A stretch of DNA of 64,000 bases from CAVPDG01 sp963702535 (GTDB lineage Bacteria > Chloroflexota > Anaerolineae > Anaerolineales > UBA4823). Position numbers and translations under genes: made by a program. How positions within the stretch are numbered: position 1 is the stretch's first letter; every line of letters begins with the position of its first letter. The DNA is taken from positions 62,001 through 126,000 of the forward strand of contig CAVPDG010000024.1 of assembly GCA_963702535.1 (NCBI GenBank), written 5' to 3'. Positions 33,015-42,163 of this stretch are shown here, piece after piece. Below the pieces are notes generated by a model, which did no database searches, was not told the origin of the DNA, and saw only the letters and a program-made list of their open reading frames with translations.

Positions 33015-33518
33015 TTACCAACCCTCGATGAAGGGGATCCATTCCTGGTTCTCCTTCAGGTGGCGGGCGAAGAGGTACTGAGCCGAGGAAGGGGGCTCGC
33101 CGGGGGGGCGCAGCAGGGACATCTGCGCCTGCTCCACCGTCCGCCCGCCTTTGCGATGGTTGCAGGAGGGGCAGGCAGCCACCAGGTTATCCCAGGCGTG
33201 CGAGCCGCCCAGGCGGCGGGGGATGATGTGGTCGATGGTCAGGTAGGGCGTGTGCTGCCCGCAGTACTGGCAGCGATACTCGTCGCGCCGCAGCACCTCG
33301 CGCTTGGTCAGGCGGATATGGGGATGCGGGCGCTTGACCATCTTCTCCAGGCGGATGATGGAAGGGCGCGGGTAAGTACGCGAGATGGTCTTGATGGGAC
33401 TGCGCCCATTCAGGATCAGGTCGGCTTTGCCGCTCAAGAGCAGGTTGATGGCGCGGCGGGTTGTGCACACGTTGAGCGGCTCGAAATTGGCGTTGAGAAC
33501 CAATACGTGGGTGTGCAT
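33015..33518 (-). CDS. HNH endonuclease domain protein
   Basis: A 167-residue protein. An N-terminal part (THVLVLNANFEPLNVCTTRR, then AINLLLSGKADLI) is typical of stand-alone bacterial HNH proteins. The nuclease core is complete: CQYCGQ, LTIDHIIPRRLGGSHAWDN, and CPSCNHRKGGRT, giving two CxxC zinc pairs and the D-H/N/H catalytic set. Such proteins are widespread and conserved in Chloroflexota, Cyanobacteria and Actinobacteria, without a settled role (repair, defence or RNA). No mobile-element or restriction context here. Intact; single gene. Confidence 0.9.
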   Translation of the reverse strand: MHTHVLVLNANFEPLNVCTTRRAINLLLSGKADLILNGRSPIKTISRTYPRPSIIRLEKMVKRPHPHIRLTKREVLRRDEYRCQYCGQHTPYLTIDHIIPRRLGGSHAWDNLVAACPSCNHRKGGRTVEQAQMSLLRPPGEPPSSAQYLFARHLKENQEWIPFIEGW

Positions 33519-33587
33519 GGCTTATCCCAGACTCCGAAAATTATAGCACGCCTTGGGGGCTTTCACTTCCAGGAGAAATTTACGGGG

Positions 33588-33596
33588 TGGTATAAT
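33588..33596 (+). promoter_or_regulatory. Extended -10 promoter, leaderless type
   Basis: TG-G-TATAAT ends at 33596, seven bases before the GTG at 33603. The predicted transcript starts at or next to the start codon; no Shine-Dalgarno is possible. Confidence 0.65.
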
Positions 33597-33602
33597 TTCG
33601 CC

Positions 33603-34118
33603 GTGACCAGCGATCTGCCGCCCCAGGTTTACGAGCCCGAGCTGATCCCGCGCCGGGGAGAGGTGATCGCCTGGGCTTGCGTGCTATTGCTGGCGCTGGG
33701 CATGGTGGTGATGCTGCTCAGCGGGCAGGCGCTGTCCTGGCTGGTGGTTTTATTGGCGGCGGCGCTGCTTTTCTCCGCCCTGCTCATCAGCCTGGGAAAC
33801 TGGAGCGACCGGAAGACCGTCTTACACATCGACGGGGCGGGCATCGAGCTCAAGAACGGCTTGCGCCAGGTGCGATTGGGCTGGAACGAGATCCATGAAG
33901 TGCGGGTAATCCCCAGCCCGTGGGGCAACAAGGTGGAAGTGTACGGAGAGAAGAGCCATATTACTTTCCGCACCCTGGCAGAGGTGAAAGTGCGCGGCGA
34001 GCTAAAGGGACGCTTCGGGTTTGTACAGGGAGAGGAAATTTTGCGCCAGATCGTCTTGAACAGCAACCTGGAGATCAAGGACGATGCCGGCGCAGGTTAT
34101 ATTTACGTGCGCAAGTGA
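33603..34118 (+). CDS. Membrane-anchored PH-like domain protein
   Basis: A 171-residue protein with a short cytoplasmic N-terminus, two adjacent membrane helices (VIAWACVLLLALGMVVMLL and LSWLVVLLAAALLFSALLIS), then a soluble domain of about 100 residues. The latter reads KTVLHIDGAGIELKNGLRQ, RLGWNEIHEVRVIPSPWGNK, ITFRTLAEVKVRG and resembles bacterial PH (YcxB/YdbT-like) domains by strand pattern. Function is unknown; such proteins often act in the membrane or envelope. GTG at 33603 is chosen on promoter position and composition. Confidence 0.7.
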   Translation: MTSDLPPQVYEPELIPRRGEVIAWACVLLLALGMVVMLLSGQALSWLVVLLAAALLFSALLISLGNWSDRKTVLHIDGAGIELKNGLRQVRLGWNEIHEVRVIPSPWGNKVEVYGEKSHITFRTLAEVKVRGELKGRFGFVQGEEILRQIVLNSNLEIKDDAGAGYIYVRK

Positions 34119-34140
34119 CGGGAATAGGTAGTGAGATGGC

Positions 34141-34167
34141 GCGCCCTCACTACAGAGGGCGCTTTTT
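34141..34167 (+). terminator. Terminator between the PH-like gene and tyrS, with a competing upstream arm
   Basis: GCGCCCTC (34141-34148) pairs with GAGGGCGC (34155-34162) and TTTTT follows. An alternative pairing of GTAGTGAG (34128-34135) with CTCACTAC (34146-34153) would disrupt it, so an attenuation switch ahead of tyrS is possible. Confidence 0.65.
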
Positions 34168-34227
34168 CATGGATTGTGAGCAATTCCCCACCGCATCGAT
34201 TGGGTGGTGGTAGACCTGGAGGAGATG

Positions 34228-35449
34228 ATGGCAGAGCTGAGCATTGATGAGCAGGTGCAATACCTGATGCGCGGCACCGAGTACGGTGATCACGAGCTGA
34301 AACTGGCGATGGAGCAGGAGCTGCGCCAGAGGCTGGTCGAAGCCCGGGCGGAGCGGCGCCCTTTGCGCGTCTACTGCGGCTACGACCCGCGCACCACCGA
34401 CCTGCACCTGGGTCACACCATCACGATGCGCAAGCTGCGCCAGTTCCAGGAGCTGGGGCACGAGGTCACCTTCCTGGTGGGCACCTACACGTCGCTGATC
34501 GGCGACCCTTCCGATAAAGATGTCCTGCGACCGCAGCTCTCCCCAGAAAAGGTGGAAGCCAACGCCCGCACCTACGCCGAGCAGGCATACAAAGTGCTCG
34601 CCCGGGAGCGGACGATCGTGCGCTACAACGCCGAATGGCTCTCCAAGCTGGATTTCGCCGACCTGATCCGGCTGGCGTCCAATTTCACCGTGCAGCAGTT
34701 CCTGACGCGCGAGAATTTCCGCCTGCGCTGGGACAAGGGCGACGCCATTTACCTGCACGAGACCTTTTACGCCATCATGCAGGGCTACGACGCCTACGCC
34801 CTGCGCGCCGACGTGCAGGTGGGCGGCACCGACCAGCTCTTCAACATCGTCACCGCGGCGCGCAAGATCATGACCTACTTCGGCGAAAAGCCCAATATCG
34901 CCGTGATCATGGGCATTTTGCCCGGCACGGACGGGGTGGTGCGCATGAGCAAGTCGCTGGGCAACCACATCCCGCTGCTGGCGACGCCGGAAGATATGTA
35001 CGGCAAGGTGATGAGCGTGCCGGATATGGCCATGGGGCAGTACATGCGCCTGGTGACGCGCTGGAGCCAGGCGGAGATCGACCTGCTGGAGAGCGGTCTG
35101 CGCCAGGGCAGCCTGCACCCACGCGACGCCAAGATGAAGCTGGCGCGGCGAGATCGTTGCGATCTATCACGGGGATGAGGCTGCCAGCCAGGCGGAAGAG
35201 GCCTTCGTGCGCGTCTTCCAGCAGAAAGACACGCCGGACGAGATGCCGGAATACCACCTGAAAGGCGGGGAGAGCGTGCTGCAGGTGCTGCTGGAGGGCA
35301 AGCTGGTGGCTTCGAATAGCGAAGGCAGGCGCATGATCGAGCAGAAGGGCGTGCGCCTGGACGGCGAGACGCTGAGCGACGGCGGGCAGCCCTTCCCGCA
35401 CCCGGGGGTGTTGCAGGTGGGCAAGCGGCGCTTTCTGCGGGTGATATAA
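34228..35449 (+). CDS. tyrS: Tyrosyl-tRNA synthetase, one late frame break
   Basis: Charges tRNA-Tyr in the cytoplasm. From ATG 34228 (GGAGGAG upstream; ATG 34225 also possible). HIGH-type motif DLHLGH (about 58-63), tyrosine-binding YCGYDPRTTD, VQQFLTRENFRLRWD, QVGGTDQLFNIV, and KMSKS-type VRMSKSLGNH (about 238). Frame changes near 35150, explained by one extra G; then REIVAIYHGDEAASQAEEAF and the C-terminal S4-like RNA-binding domain (LQVLLEGKLVASNSEGRRMI) end at 35449. About 407 residues, the TyrS/TyrZ size. No T-box consensus was found upstream. The frame break is almost surely an error in an essential gene. Confidence 0.93.
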
Positions 35450-35451
35450 AT

Positions 35452-35502
35452 ATGGATTTCGAATGATCGTGCGGGTAACGGCACGAGCATTGACAATCCA
35501 TT
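35452..35502. terminator. Imperfect hairpin between convergent tyrS and PBP genes
   Basis: ATGGATT...CGTGC pairs imperfectly with GCACG...AATCCAT, with TTTTT after the right arm on the plus strand. Likely a two-way terminator. Confidence 0.5.
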
Positions 35503-35520
35503 TTTGCTTCATGACGTAGT

Positions 35521-36642
35521 TTATCTTCCTGATGCTGCTTGCAGCAGGATTGACCGATCGTATCAGCCAGTTGCGGGTCGTCTGCTTCCAATAAGACCGC
35601 CAGCGCCAGGCGCCTGCCGCCAAAATCCGGCAGCGTTCCCCCGGCGTACCAGGTCACCGGTCGCTCGGGGCGCTGGCGGTCCACGCCGGAAGTCCCCCAC
35701 AGCTCGAGCCGGGCGAATGCAAGGCTGCGCTGAGCGCTTCAGCTTCCTAGATGTGTAAATAACTGTCTGAGGTTCTCCGCAGCGGCGGGAGATTGGTCCA
35801 GCCGCCCTGCGGATTTTCCACAGCCTGCACCAGGCTGGGGGCGGGCTGCACGCCGCCGTTGCTGAGCGCGGCTGCCAGCAGGGCAACCTGCAGCGGGCTG
35901 TACTCGCCTGCTGCGGGGGCGCCGCCATCGGGCAAGCTACACCTGTGGGACGGGCTGCTGGGCTGAGACGCCCTGCGGCAGCAGCTTTGCCACCAGGTCC
36001 GCTGCCGGGTAGCGCCCCAGTGTGGCGCGGTCGAGCAGCGGCGAGCCGGGGTTGGCGATGATCTGCTCCCAATCGGCGGCGATCCGGTTGGCGTCGAAGC
36101 CGGGGTGCGAGGCGATGGCCAGCAGCTCGCCGCTGGCGGCGTCGACCAGCACCAGGGCTCCGGCGTGCTCGCCCAGCGCTTCATCGGCGAGGCGCTGCAG
36201 GTCCATATCCAGTGTCAGGCGCAGGTCCAGCCCGGGCGGCGGCTGCCCGTCCAGCAGGTGGCTCCACCAGATGGTGAGCGCCGGGTAGCCCTGCACGCCG
36301 CGCAAATAGCCATCCAGGCTGGCTTCCATACCGGATTGACCGTAGGTGGGATCGGTGTAGCCCAGCACCGGGCTGAGGGGCGGGTAAAGGTACTGGCGCG
36401 CGTAGCTCGCCCGGCTCGCCGGAGGTGACCGTCAGCGGCTGCCCGTCGCGGGCCAGGATGGCGCCGCGCGGCACAGCGCGGTCGGCGATGGCGCGGCGGG
36501 GGTTATCGGTGCGGGTGAGCAGGGCGGGGGCGCGGTAGAAGCTCCACCAGCCGAGCACCAGGGCGGCGCCGGCCAACCCGGCGAAGAGCACGCCCGCCAG
36601 GACCTGGTAGAAGCGGGGAGAGGGCGGTGCGAGGGGGAGCAT
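35521..36642 (-). CDS. Degenerate penicillin-binding transpeptidase-like protein (PbpA/FtsI type), several frame breaks
   Basis: N-terminal anchor FYQVLAGVLFAGLAGAALVL, then the PBP dimerisation start NPRRAIADRAVPRGAILARD. A second frame carries PTYGQSGMEASLDGYLRG and LDLRLTLDMDLQRLADEALG, typical of class B PBPs, then LLDRATLGRYPAADLVAKLL. At this point active PBPs have the SxxK nucleophile; here none is seen. A third frame reads YSPLQVALLAAALSNGGVQP, and a fourth LELWGTSGVD ... WYAGGTLPDFGGRRLALAVL, where KTG appears as WGT. The transpeptidase part is also short. It therefore looks catalytically inactive yet conserved beside a SEDS gene. About 370 residues; ends near 35521. GAGGAG precedes the ATG. 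Confidence 0.7.
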
Positions 36643-37936
36643 GCTCCTCGGAGCTGCCGCTGATCTGCACCAGGAAGAGCAGGGCGACCAGCGAGGTGAG
36701 CAAGGACGTGCCGCCGTAGGAGACGAAGGGCAGCGTGACGCCGGTGAGCGGCAGCAGGCGCAGGTTGCCGCCGATGATCAGCACGCTCTGGGCGACCAGG
36801 TAGGCGGTGAGCCCGGCTGCCAGGTAGGAATGGAACGTGCTGCCGGCGCGCATGGCGCTGCGGATGCCGCGCCCTCCCAGCAGGGCGATGAGCAAGATCA
36901 GCGCCAGACCGCCGACCAGCCCGCTCTCCTCGACGATGGAGGTGAAGATGAAGTCCGAATGGGGGATGGGCACCAGAGCGGGGTTGCCCAAGCCCGGGAC
37001 CGCGCCCCAGGATGCCGCCGTTGGCGACCGCCAGCAGGGATTGCACGATCTGGTAGGAGCCGCCCGCTGGGGTCTGCCCAGGGGTTGAGCCAGGCATCCA
37101 CGCGCAGGCGCACGACGTCGAACAAGGCGTAGCCGAGCGATGGCTGCCAGCAGCAGCACCAGGACCTCCGGCGAGCAGGATGCGCACCTGCCGGCACGGC
37201 GATGAAGACGATCATGGTGTAGAGGAAGAGGAAGATCGAGGCCGTCCCCAGGTCGCGCTGGAAGATGAGCAGGAGCAGCGCCACGCCGGTGAGGATCAGC
37301 GTGGGCGCCAGCAGGGGGACGAGCGGCGGAGGCCTCCGGCCGTTCGCCTTCCCGCCGGCGAGGGCGGGCAAGCGTTCTGCCAGGTAAGCCGCCAGAAAGG
37401 CGATCAAGAGCAGCTTGAGCGGCTCGGAGGGCTGCAGGTAGATCCCGCAGCATCCCAGCCACATGCGCGGACCATAACCGAGCGGGTTGGCGCCGAAGAC
37501 GATGGTCAGGGCGGTGAGCAGCAAGCCGGCAAAGAGCCAGACGTACTTGTAGCGCGGCAAGAAAGAAAGGTCGGAAGGCAGGCGCAGCCCGAGGGCGAAG
37601 AGGCAAAAGCCGAGCCCAACCCACAGGCTCTGGCGCAGTCCGAAAGCCGGGAATAAGCGCCAGATGGTGAGCAGCCCCCAGCCGCACAGCAGCGCTACCA
37701 CGGGGAAGAGGTAAGGGTCGCGCTCGGGCAGCCGCTTCGCCAGGCTGCGATGGGCGAGCAGCGCCGTCAGCAGCCAGACGCCGTAGCCAAACCAGTGCTG
37801 CCAGCTGAAATGCACCTTCCCTGGCTGCGGGCGCCAGGGTGAGGGCAACGGAAAGCAAGAGCAGGTAGAGGGCTGCCAGGATCAGCAGGCGGCTTTCAAC
37901 CCGGTCGTTGCGTGAGGTGGATACGTGAAGGTGCAA
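36640..37936 (-). CDS. SEDS-family glycosyltransferase (FtsW/RodA/SpoVE), several frame breaks
   Basis: A polytopic peptidoglycan polymerase. Successive frames give SRLLILAALYLLLLSVALTL (37936 frame), then HWFGYGVWLLTALLAHRSL, DPYLFPVVALLCGWGLLTIW, GPRMWLGCCGIYLQPSEPLK with LLLIAFLAAYLA, and LIFQRDLGTASIFLFLYTM. After further shifts come GNPALVPIPHSDFIFTSIVE with ESGLVGG, and LPLTGVTLPFVSYGGTSLL. QPSE, RDLG, HSDFIF and PFVSYGG are hallmark SEDS motifs. The protein polymerises lipid II with its PBP partner. At least three frame breaks lie between 37830 and 36960. The exact stop is not fixed; the last family residues are near 36650, next to the PBP start. Confidence 0.85.
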
Positions 37937-37988
37937 AATGTTCGCTAGAAGGCGGCGCCGGCGGGGAGGCGAGCGCGGGATAATGCGG

Positions 37989-38857
37989 CTATTTCAGATA
38001 CTTGCCGGTGAGCAGGCTCAGACGCTGGCGGGTTTCTGCAGTAATGAACCCCGGATCGGTGATCAGGGCGCTCGCCAGGGCGCTGGCGCAAGCGCAGCCG
38101 CGCTGCTCCCCAAGCCCGCTGAGGAGCATTTTCACAGCATCCTGGGCGATCTGGGTGTTGCGGTGCAGGGTCTCGATGACAATCTCGACGGTCACCGGCT
38201 TCTTCACTGGTGTGCCAGACGTCGTAGTCGGTGACGTGCGCCATCACGGCGTAGCACAGCTCCGCTTCGCGCGCCAGGAAAGCCTCGGGAGATGCCGTCA
38301 TGCCGATGATCGACATGCCCCAGGAGCGGTACGTGTTCGACTCGGCTTTGGTGGAGAAGCGCGGACCTTCGATGGTGATCAGCGAGCCGCCGGAATGGCA
38401 AGCCGCGCCCGTAGACTGGACGGCGGCGAACAGCTTCATGGAGAGGTCTTCACAGAAGGGGTTGGCGACGCTGATGTGCGCCACCAGACCGTCCTCGAAG
38501 AAGGAGCTCTTGCGCTTGCGGGTGAAATCGAAGAGCTGGTCCGGCACCACCACCTCGCCGGGGGCGTAATCTTCGCGCAGCGAGCCGCAGGCGCTGATGC
38601 TGACGATGCGCTCGACGCCCAGGGCTTTCAGGGCGTAGATGTTGGCGCGGTAGGGCACCTCCGAGGGGGAGAGGCGGTGCCCGATGCCATGCCGGGCGAG
38701 GAAGGCGATGCGCTGCCCTTGCAGCTCGCCGACCACGATGGGGGCGCTGGGCTTGCCGAAGGGCGTATCCGCGTCAATCTCCTGGCGCCTGCGCCAAACC
38801 GGACATCTGGTAGAGACCGGAGCCGCCGATGATCGCCAGCCTGGGGGGTTGTTCCAT
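37989..38857 (-). CDS. mtnP: S-methyl-5'-thioadenosine phosphorylase, two frame breaks
   Basis: Splits methylthioadenosine to adenine and methylthioribose-1-phosphate in methionine salvage. ATG 38857 gives EQPPRLAIIGGSGLYQMSGL; a shift near 38785 leads to EIDADTPFGKPSAPIVVGEL, FLARHGIGHRLSPSEVPYRA, VERIVSISACGSLREDYAPG and CHSGGSLITIEGPRFSTKAE. Then MSIIGMTASPEAFLAREAEL, the purine-site segment, and after a shift near 38207 KKPVTVEIVIETLHRN, ending LTGKYLK. About 288 residues, normal for MTAP. It sits among wall genes, between the FHA genes and the SEDS gene; its product feeds MtnA encoded at 53108. Confidence 0.9.
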
Positions 38858-38906
38858 GGGCTATCTCCACAAGTATTGCGGTGTTTCTGGTCTCCGCCGG
38901 CAGGCA

Positions 38907-39345
38907 TCAAGCCGGCTGGGCTTCTCCAATTTTGAGGCGCAGGATCACCTGCCCGCAGCGCAGCTCATCGCCGCTGGTGATCACAACCGGCTCCAGGACG
39001 GCCTCCTGGTTGAGAAATGTGCCGTTGGTGGAGTGCAGGTCCTCCAGCCACCACTGGCTCTGGCGGTAGGTGAGGCGGGCGTGCTGGGCGGAGACGGTGC
39101 CGTCATCCAGGATCACATCGCACAGCGGGTCGCGCCCGATGGCGATCACCTGCCTGTTGAAGGAGAGCGGCAGCGCTATCGCCTTGCGCTTCCACCCACA
39201 GCCAGAGCGGCGGCGGCTGGCGCAGGGCGAGCACTTTGGTCTGCATCTTCAGGTCGCGCCACAAGGTGATGAATGCCCATGCCAGGAAACCGTACAGGCT
39301 GAGCATCAATGCCAGGCGCAGGACCAACAGCGAGGAGACGATCAT
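38907..39345 (-). CDS. Membrane-anchored FHA-domain protein (FhaB-like), one frame break
   Basis: About 145 residues. An N-terminal helix (SSLLVLRLALMLSLYGFLAW) anchors it; a short linker ends with LWLWVEAQGDSAAALSF, and after a shift near 39165 the FHA domain reads IAIGRDPLCDVILDDGTVSA, QHARLTYR, STNGTFLN, ELRCGQVILRLK. FHA domains bind phosphothreonine. The order FhaA-FhaB-SEDS-PBP recalls the actinobacterial fhaAB-rodA-pbpA cluster, where they are read out by PknB-type kinases; no kinase or phosphatase of that set lies here. Starts eight bases after the FhaA-like gene. Confidence 0.85.
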
Positions 39346-39352
39346 GGAGCGG

Positions 39353-40112
39353 CTAAAGGCCGAGCTTTTGTGTCTTGCCCAGCATGGCTTCATCCTGCCC
39401 GTAGACGAGAGGCACGCCCGCCAGGGAGATCACGTCGCCGGGGAAGAGGATGGATTGCTGGATGCGCTGGTCGTTGACGAAGGTGCCGCTTGCCGAGTCC
39501 AGGTCGAAGATCATGTAACGACCGTTGATCTTGCGCAGCTGGGCGTGGACGCGCGAGACGCGGCTATCGTCGATGCACAGGTGGTTGTCGGGGCGGCGCC
39601 CGATGTTGAGGATGGTCTGCGTGAGGGGGAAGATGTGCGTGCCATCCACGATCAGGAAGGCGTTCTCCGGCGCTTTCGGCTGGGCTGCCGCTCCTGGCTC
39701 CACCCAGAAATCGGTGGTCTCAGCCAGGCTGGCGATGCTGACCTGCGCCGTGACCTGGATGAACTGGGCGGGCGCCTCGGCTTTGGGGGCGACGCGCACC
39801 ACCACCGGGCTGACGAAGACCAGCCCGGCATCCTGCCCGGCTTTTTCCACGCCCTTTGCCAGGTCATCGAGCAACAGGCTCTCTTTCTGCAGGGCTTCGA
39901 CGCCGTCTTTGGGCAGCACGAGGGTATACAGGTTAGGCGCCACGCGCCCGCCGTCCGGGCGGGTCTTGGACGCCGGCGAGCATGGCGCCGGTGAGCTGGT
40001 CCAGCAGGTCCTGGCGGGAGAAATTGGCAGGGAACAGCCTGGCTGAGCCGCCTTCGACCAGGGATTGCAGGCGGGCTTCCAGGCTGGAGAGTTTGGATTT
40101 GAGGCGGCTCAT
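39353..40112 (-). CDS. FhaA-like DUF3662 + FHA domain protein, one frame break
   Basis: About 250 residues. The N-terminal DUF3662 segment starts SRLKSKLSSLEARLQSLVEG, with FSRQDLLDQLTGAMLAGVQ; after a frame change near 39965 come RPDGGRVAPNLYTLVLPKDG and a TAQVSIASLAETTDF stretch. The C-terminal FHA domain is complete: LNIGRRPDNHLCIDDSRVSR, VHAQLRK, GTFVNDQRI, LFPGDVISLAGVPLVYG. This architecture is that of actinobacterial FhaA, a phosphothreonine-binding adaptor that couples kinases to peptidoglycan precursor flow. Probably the first gene of a five-gene wall operon on the minus strand. Confidence 0.88.
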
Positions 40113-40160
40113 GTTCTTTCGTATCCCCAGGGTATTATAACGTGAGTTGGAAAGTATACT

Positions 40161-40209
40161 GAAAAATAGGGTGCTGGTGGGGCTGCATCCCGCCTGCACC
40201 CTATTTTTC
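40161..40209. repeat. CTGAAAAA-type hairpin between divergent genes
   Basis: GAAAAATAGGGTG (40161-40173) is complementary to CACCCTATTTTTC (40197-40209) with a mostly paired interior. The flanking genes point away from it, so it is not a terminator of either; it belongs to the same hairpin family as the one at 29704. Confidence 0.75.
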
Positions 40210-40227
40210 TGTTTGTCCGGTTCAGGA

Positions 40228-40233
40228 TATAAT
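40228..40233 (+). promoter_or_regulatory. -10 element upstream of archease-rtcB
   Basis: A perfect TATAAT 40 bases before the archease ATG. Its -35 region would lie in the right arm of the preceding hairpin. Confidence 0.5.
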
Positions 40234-40272
40234 GATTGAGAGTGGGCAAGGTGAGACCCACAGCAGGCTGAC

Positions 40273-40684
40273 ATGGCAGGTCAACCCGCTGGTTTTCGCG
40301 AAAAGGAACATACCGCAGATTGGGAGTTGGAGGTCTGGGCTCCTGACCTGCCCGGTTGCTGGTCCAGGCGGCGCGCGGCATGTACTGGCTGATGGGCGCT
40401 GCGCCTTGAGGAGGGTGCTCGCGCTCAGCGCAACCTTGAGTTCTCCGGCGCGGATGACGAGACCCGGCTGGTGGGCTTTTTGCAGGAGCTGCTCTACCTG
40501 ACCGGTTCCGAGGGGCTGGCATTTGACCACTTTGATGTGACCCTCGAGGCTGAGGGCGGTCGAGCTGTGCTGGGCGGCGCCCCGCTCGGCGATGGCAAAG
40601 AGATCAAAGCGGTGACCTACCACAACCTGGCGGTGCGCAAGACACCTGCCGGCTTGGAGGCGACGCATCGTCTTCGATGTGTGA
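40273..40684 (+). CDS. Archease, three frame breaks
   Basis: Activator of the RNA ligase RtcB. ATG 40273 gives AGQPAGFREKEHTADWELEV and WAPDLPG, the archease N-terminus with HTAD. Shifts near 40350, 40405 and 40670 connect LVQAARGMYWLMGAA, RLEEGARAQRNLEF, DETRLVGFLQELLYLTGSEG, YHNLAVRKTPAGLEAT, and the terminal IVFDV before a stop at 40684. About 137 residues, the family size. Acidic residues (the HTAD aspartate and the C-terminal D) form the metal site that speeds RtcB guanylylation. It lies 20 bases before rtcB, the classical partner gene. Recognised only by joining frames. Confidence 0.78.
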
Positions 40685-40704
40685 GGCAGAAGGTGAGGTG
40701 TGAG

Positions 40705-42157
40705 ATGGTCGATTTGCATGACCTGGTGCGCATCAGCGATTACGAATGGGAGATCCCCAAGACGTTCCGGCAGGATATGAGGGTGCCGGTGCGCATTTTC
40801 GCCACGCGCAAGCTGATCGAAGCGGTGATGGACGACAAATCGCTGGAGCAGGCGGTGAATACCGCCACGCTGCCGGGGCTGGTGGGGCACGTGCTGGTGA
40901 TGCCAGACATGCACCAGGGCTACGGCTTCCCGATCGGCGGCGTGGCGGCGACGCGCTTCCCGGATGGGGTGATCTCGCCGGGCGGCATCGGCTACGATAT
41001 CAACTGCGGCGTGCGGCTGCTGGGCTCTGCCATCCGCTATGAAGATGTCGAAGATAGGCTGGATGCGCTGGCGACGGCGCTGGACCACAACTGCCCGAGC
41101 GGGGTGGGCACCAAGGGGCACATCCACCTGACGGAGGCCGAGCTGGACCAGGTCTGCCGGGAGGGCAGCCGCTGGGCGCTCAAGGCGGGCTACGCTTCCC
41201 AGGCGGACCTGCGCCGCACGGAGGAATCCGGCTGCCTGGAAGGCGCCGACCCGGGCAAGGTGAGCAAGCGGGCCAAGGAGCGCGGGCGGGCGCAGATCGG
41301 CACACTGGGGGCGGGCAACCATTTTATCGAGGTCGACCTGGTGGAGCAGGTCTTCGACCTGGAGGCAGCGCAGACGATGGGGCTGGCAGGAAGGCTGCCT
41401 GGTGGTGCAGATCCACTGCGGCTCGCGCGGCTTCGGGCACCAGGTGTGCAGCGACTACGTGGACGAGTTCCAAAGGGCGGTGAAGCGCTACAACATCCAC
41501 CTGCCGGACCGCGAGCTGGTCTGCGCGCCGCTCTCCTCGCCGGAGGGGCAGAGCTACCTGGCAGCCATGCGCAGCGCCGCCAATTACGCCTTCGCCAACC
41601 GCCAGGTGCTGGCGCATTACGCCCGCAAGGCGTTCGAAGAGGCGCTGGCGGGCAGCGTGAAGAACTGGCAGCTGCACCAGGTGTACGATATCGCCCATAA
41701 CATGGGCAAGATCGAGCAGCACGTGATCGATGGCGAGCGGATCAAGGTGTGCGTGCACCGCAAGGGCGCAACGCGCGCCTTCGGACCCGGCTACGAGGGC
41801 TTGCCGGAGGAGTACCGGAGCATGGGGCAGCCGGTGCTGGTGCCGGGCAGCATGGGCACCGCCTCGTGGGTGCTGGTGGGCACACAGGGCAGCATGGAGC
41901 GCTCGTTCGGCTCTTCCTGCCACGGCGCGGGGCGGGTGATGAGCCGCGCCAAAGCCAAGAAGAGCATCTGGGGCGAGGACCTGCTCAGCTCGCTGGAGGC
42001 GAAAGGCATTCACACGCGCGCCGGCTCGCTGGCGGGGCTGGCGGAAGAAGCGCCGGAAGCCTACAAGGACGTGGATGATGTGGTGCAGACGGTGACCGGC
42101 GCCGGCATCGCCCGCAAAGTTGCCCGCCTGACGCCGGTGGCGGTGGTGAAAGGATAG
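40705..42157 (+). CDS. rtcB: RNA-splicing ligase RtcB, one frame break
   Basis: GTP- and Mn-dependent RNA ligase that joins 2',3'-cyclic phosphate or 3'-phosphate ends to 5'-hydroxyl ends. ATG 40705 starts VDLHDLVRISDYEWEIPK. Metal and active-site motifs: MPDMHQGYGFPIGGVAATR, SPGGIGYDINCGVRLL, GTLGAGNHFIEV, and after a shift near 41390, VVQIHCGSRGFGHQV and the guanylylated His in SSCHGAGRVMSRAKA. About 484 residues, normal. Used for tRNA repair or splicing and recovery from RNA damage. In one operon with archease. Confidence 0.93.
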
Positions 42158-42163
42158 AATGAT

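Noticed and set aside
34119..34227. T-box riboswitch ahead of tyrS
   Set aside because: The conserved T-box sequence and specifier-loop arrangement are not seen; only simple hairpins.
34875..35684. 269-codon minus-strand frame opposite the end of tyrS as a gene
   Set aside because: Only its first 40 or so residues belong to the PBP C-terminus; the rest is antisense to tyrS.
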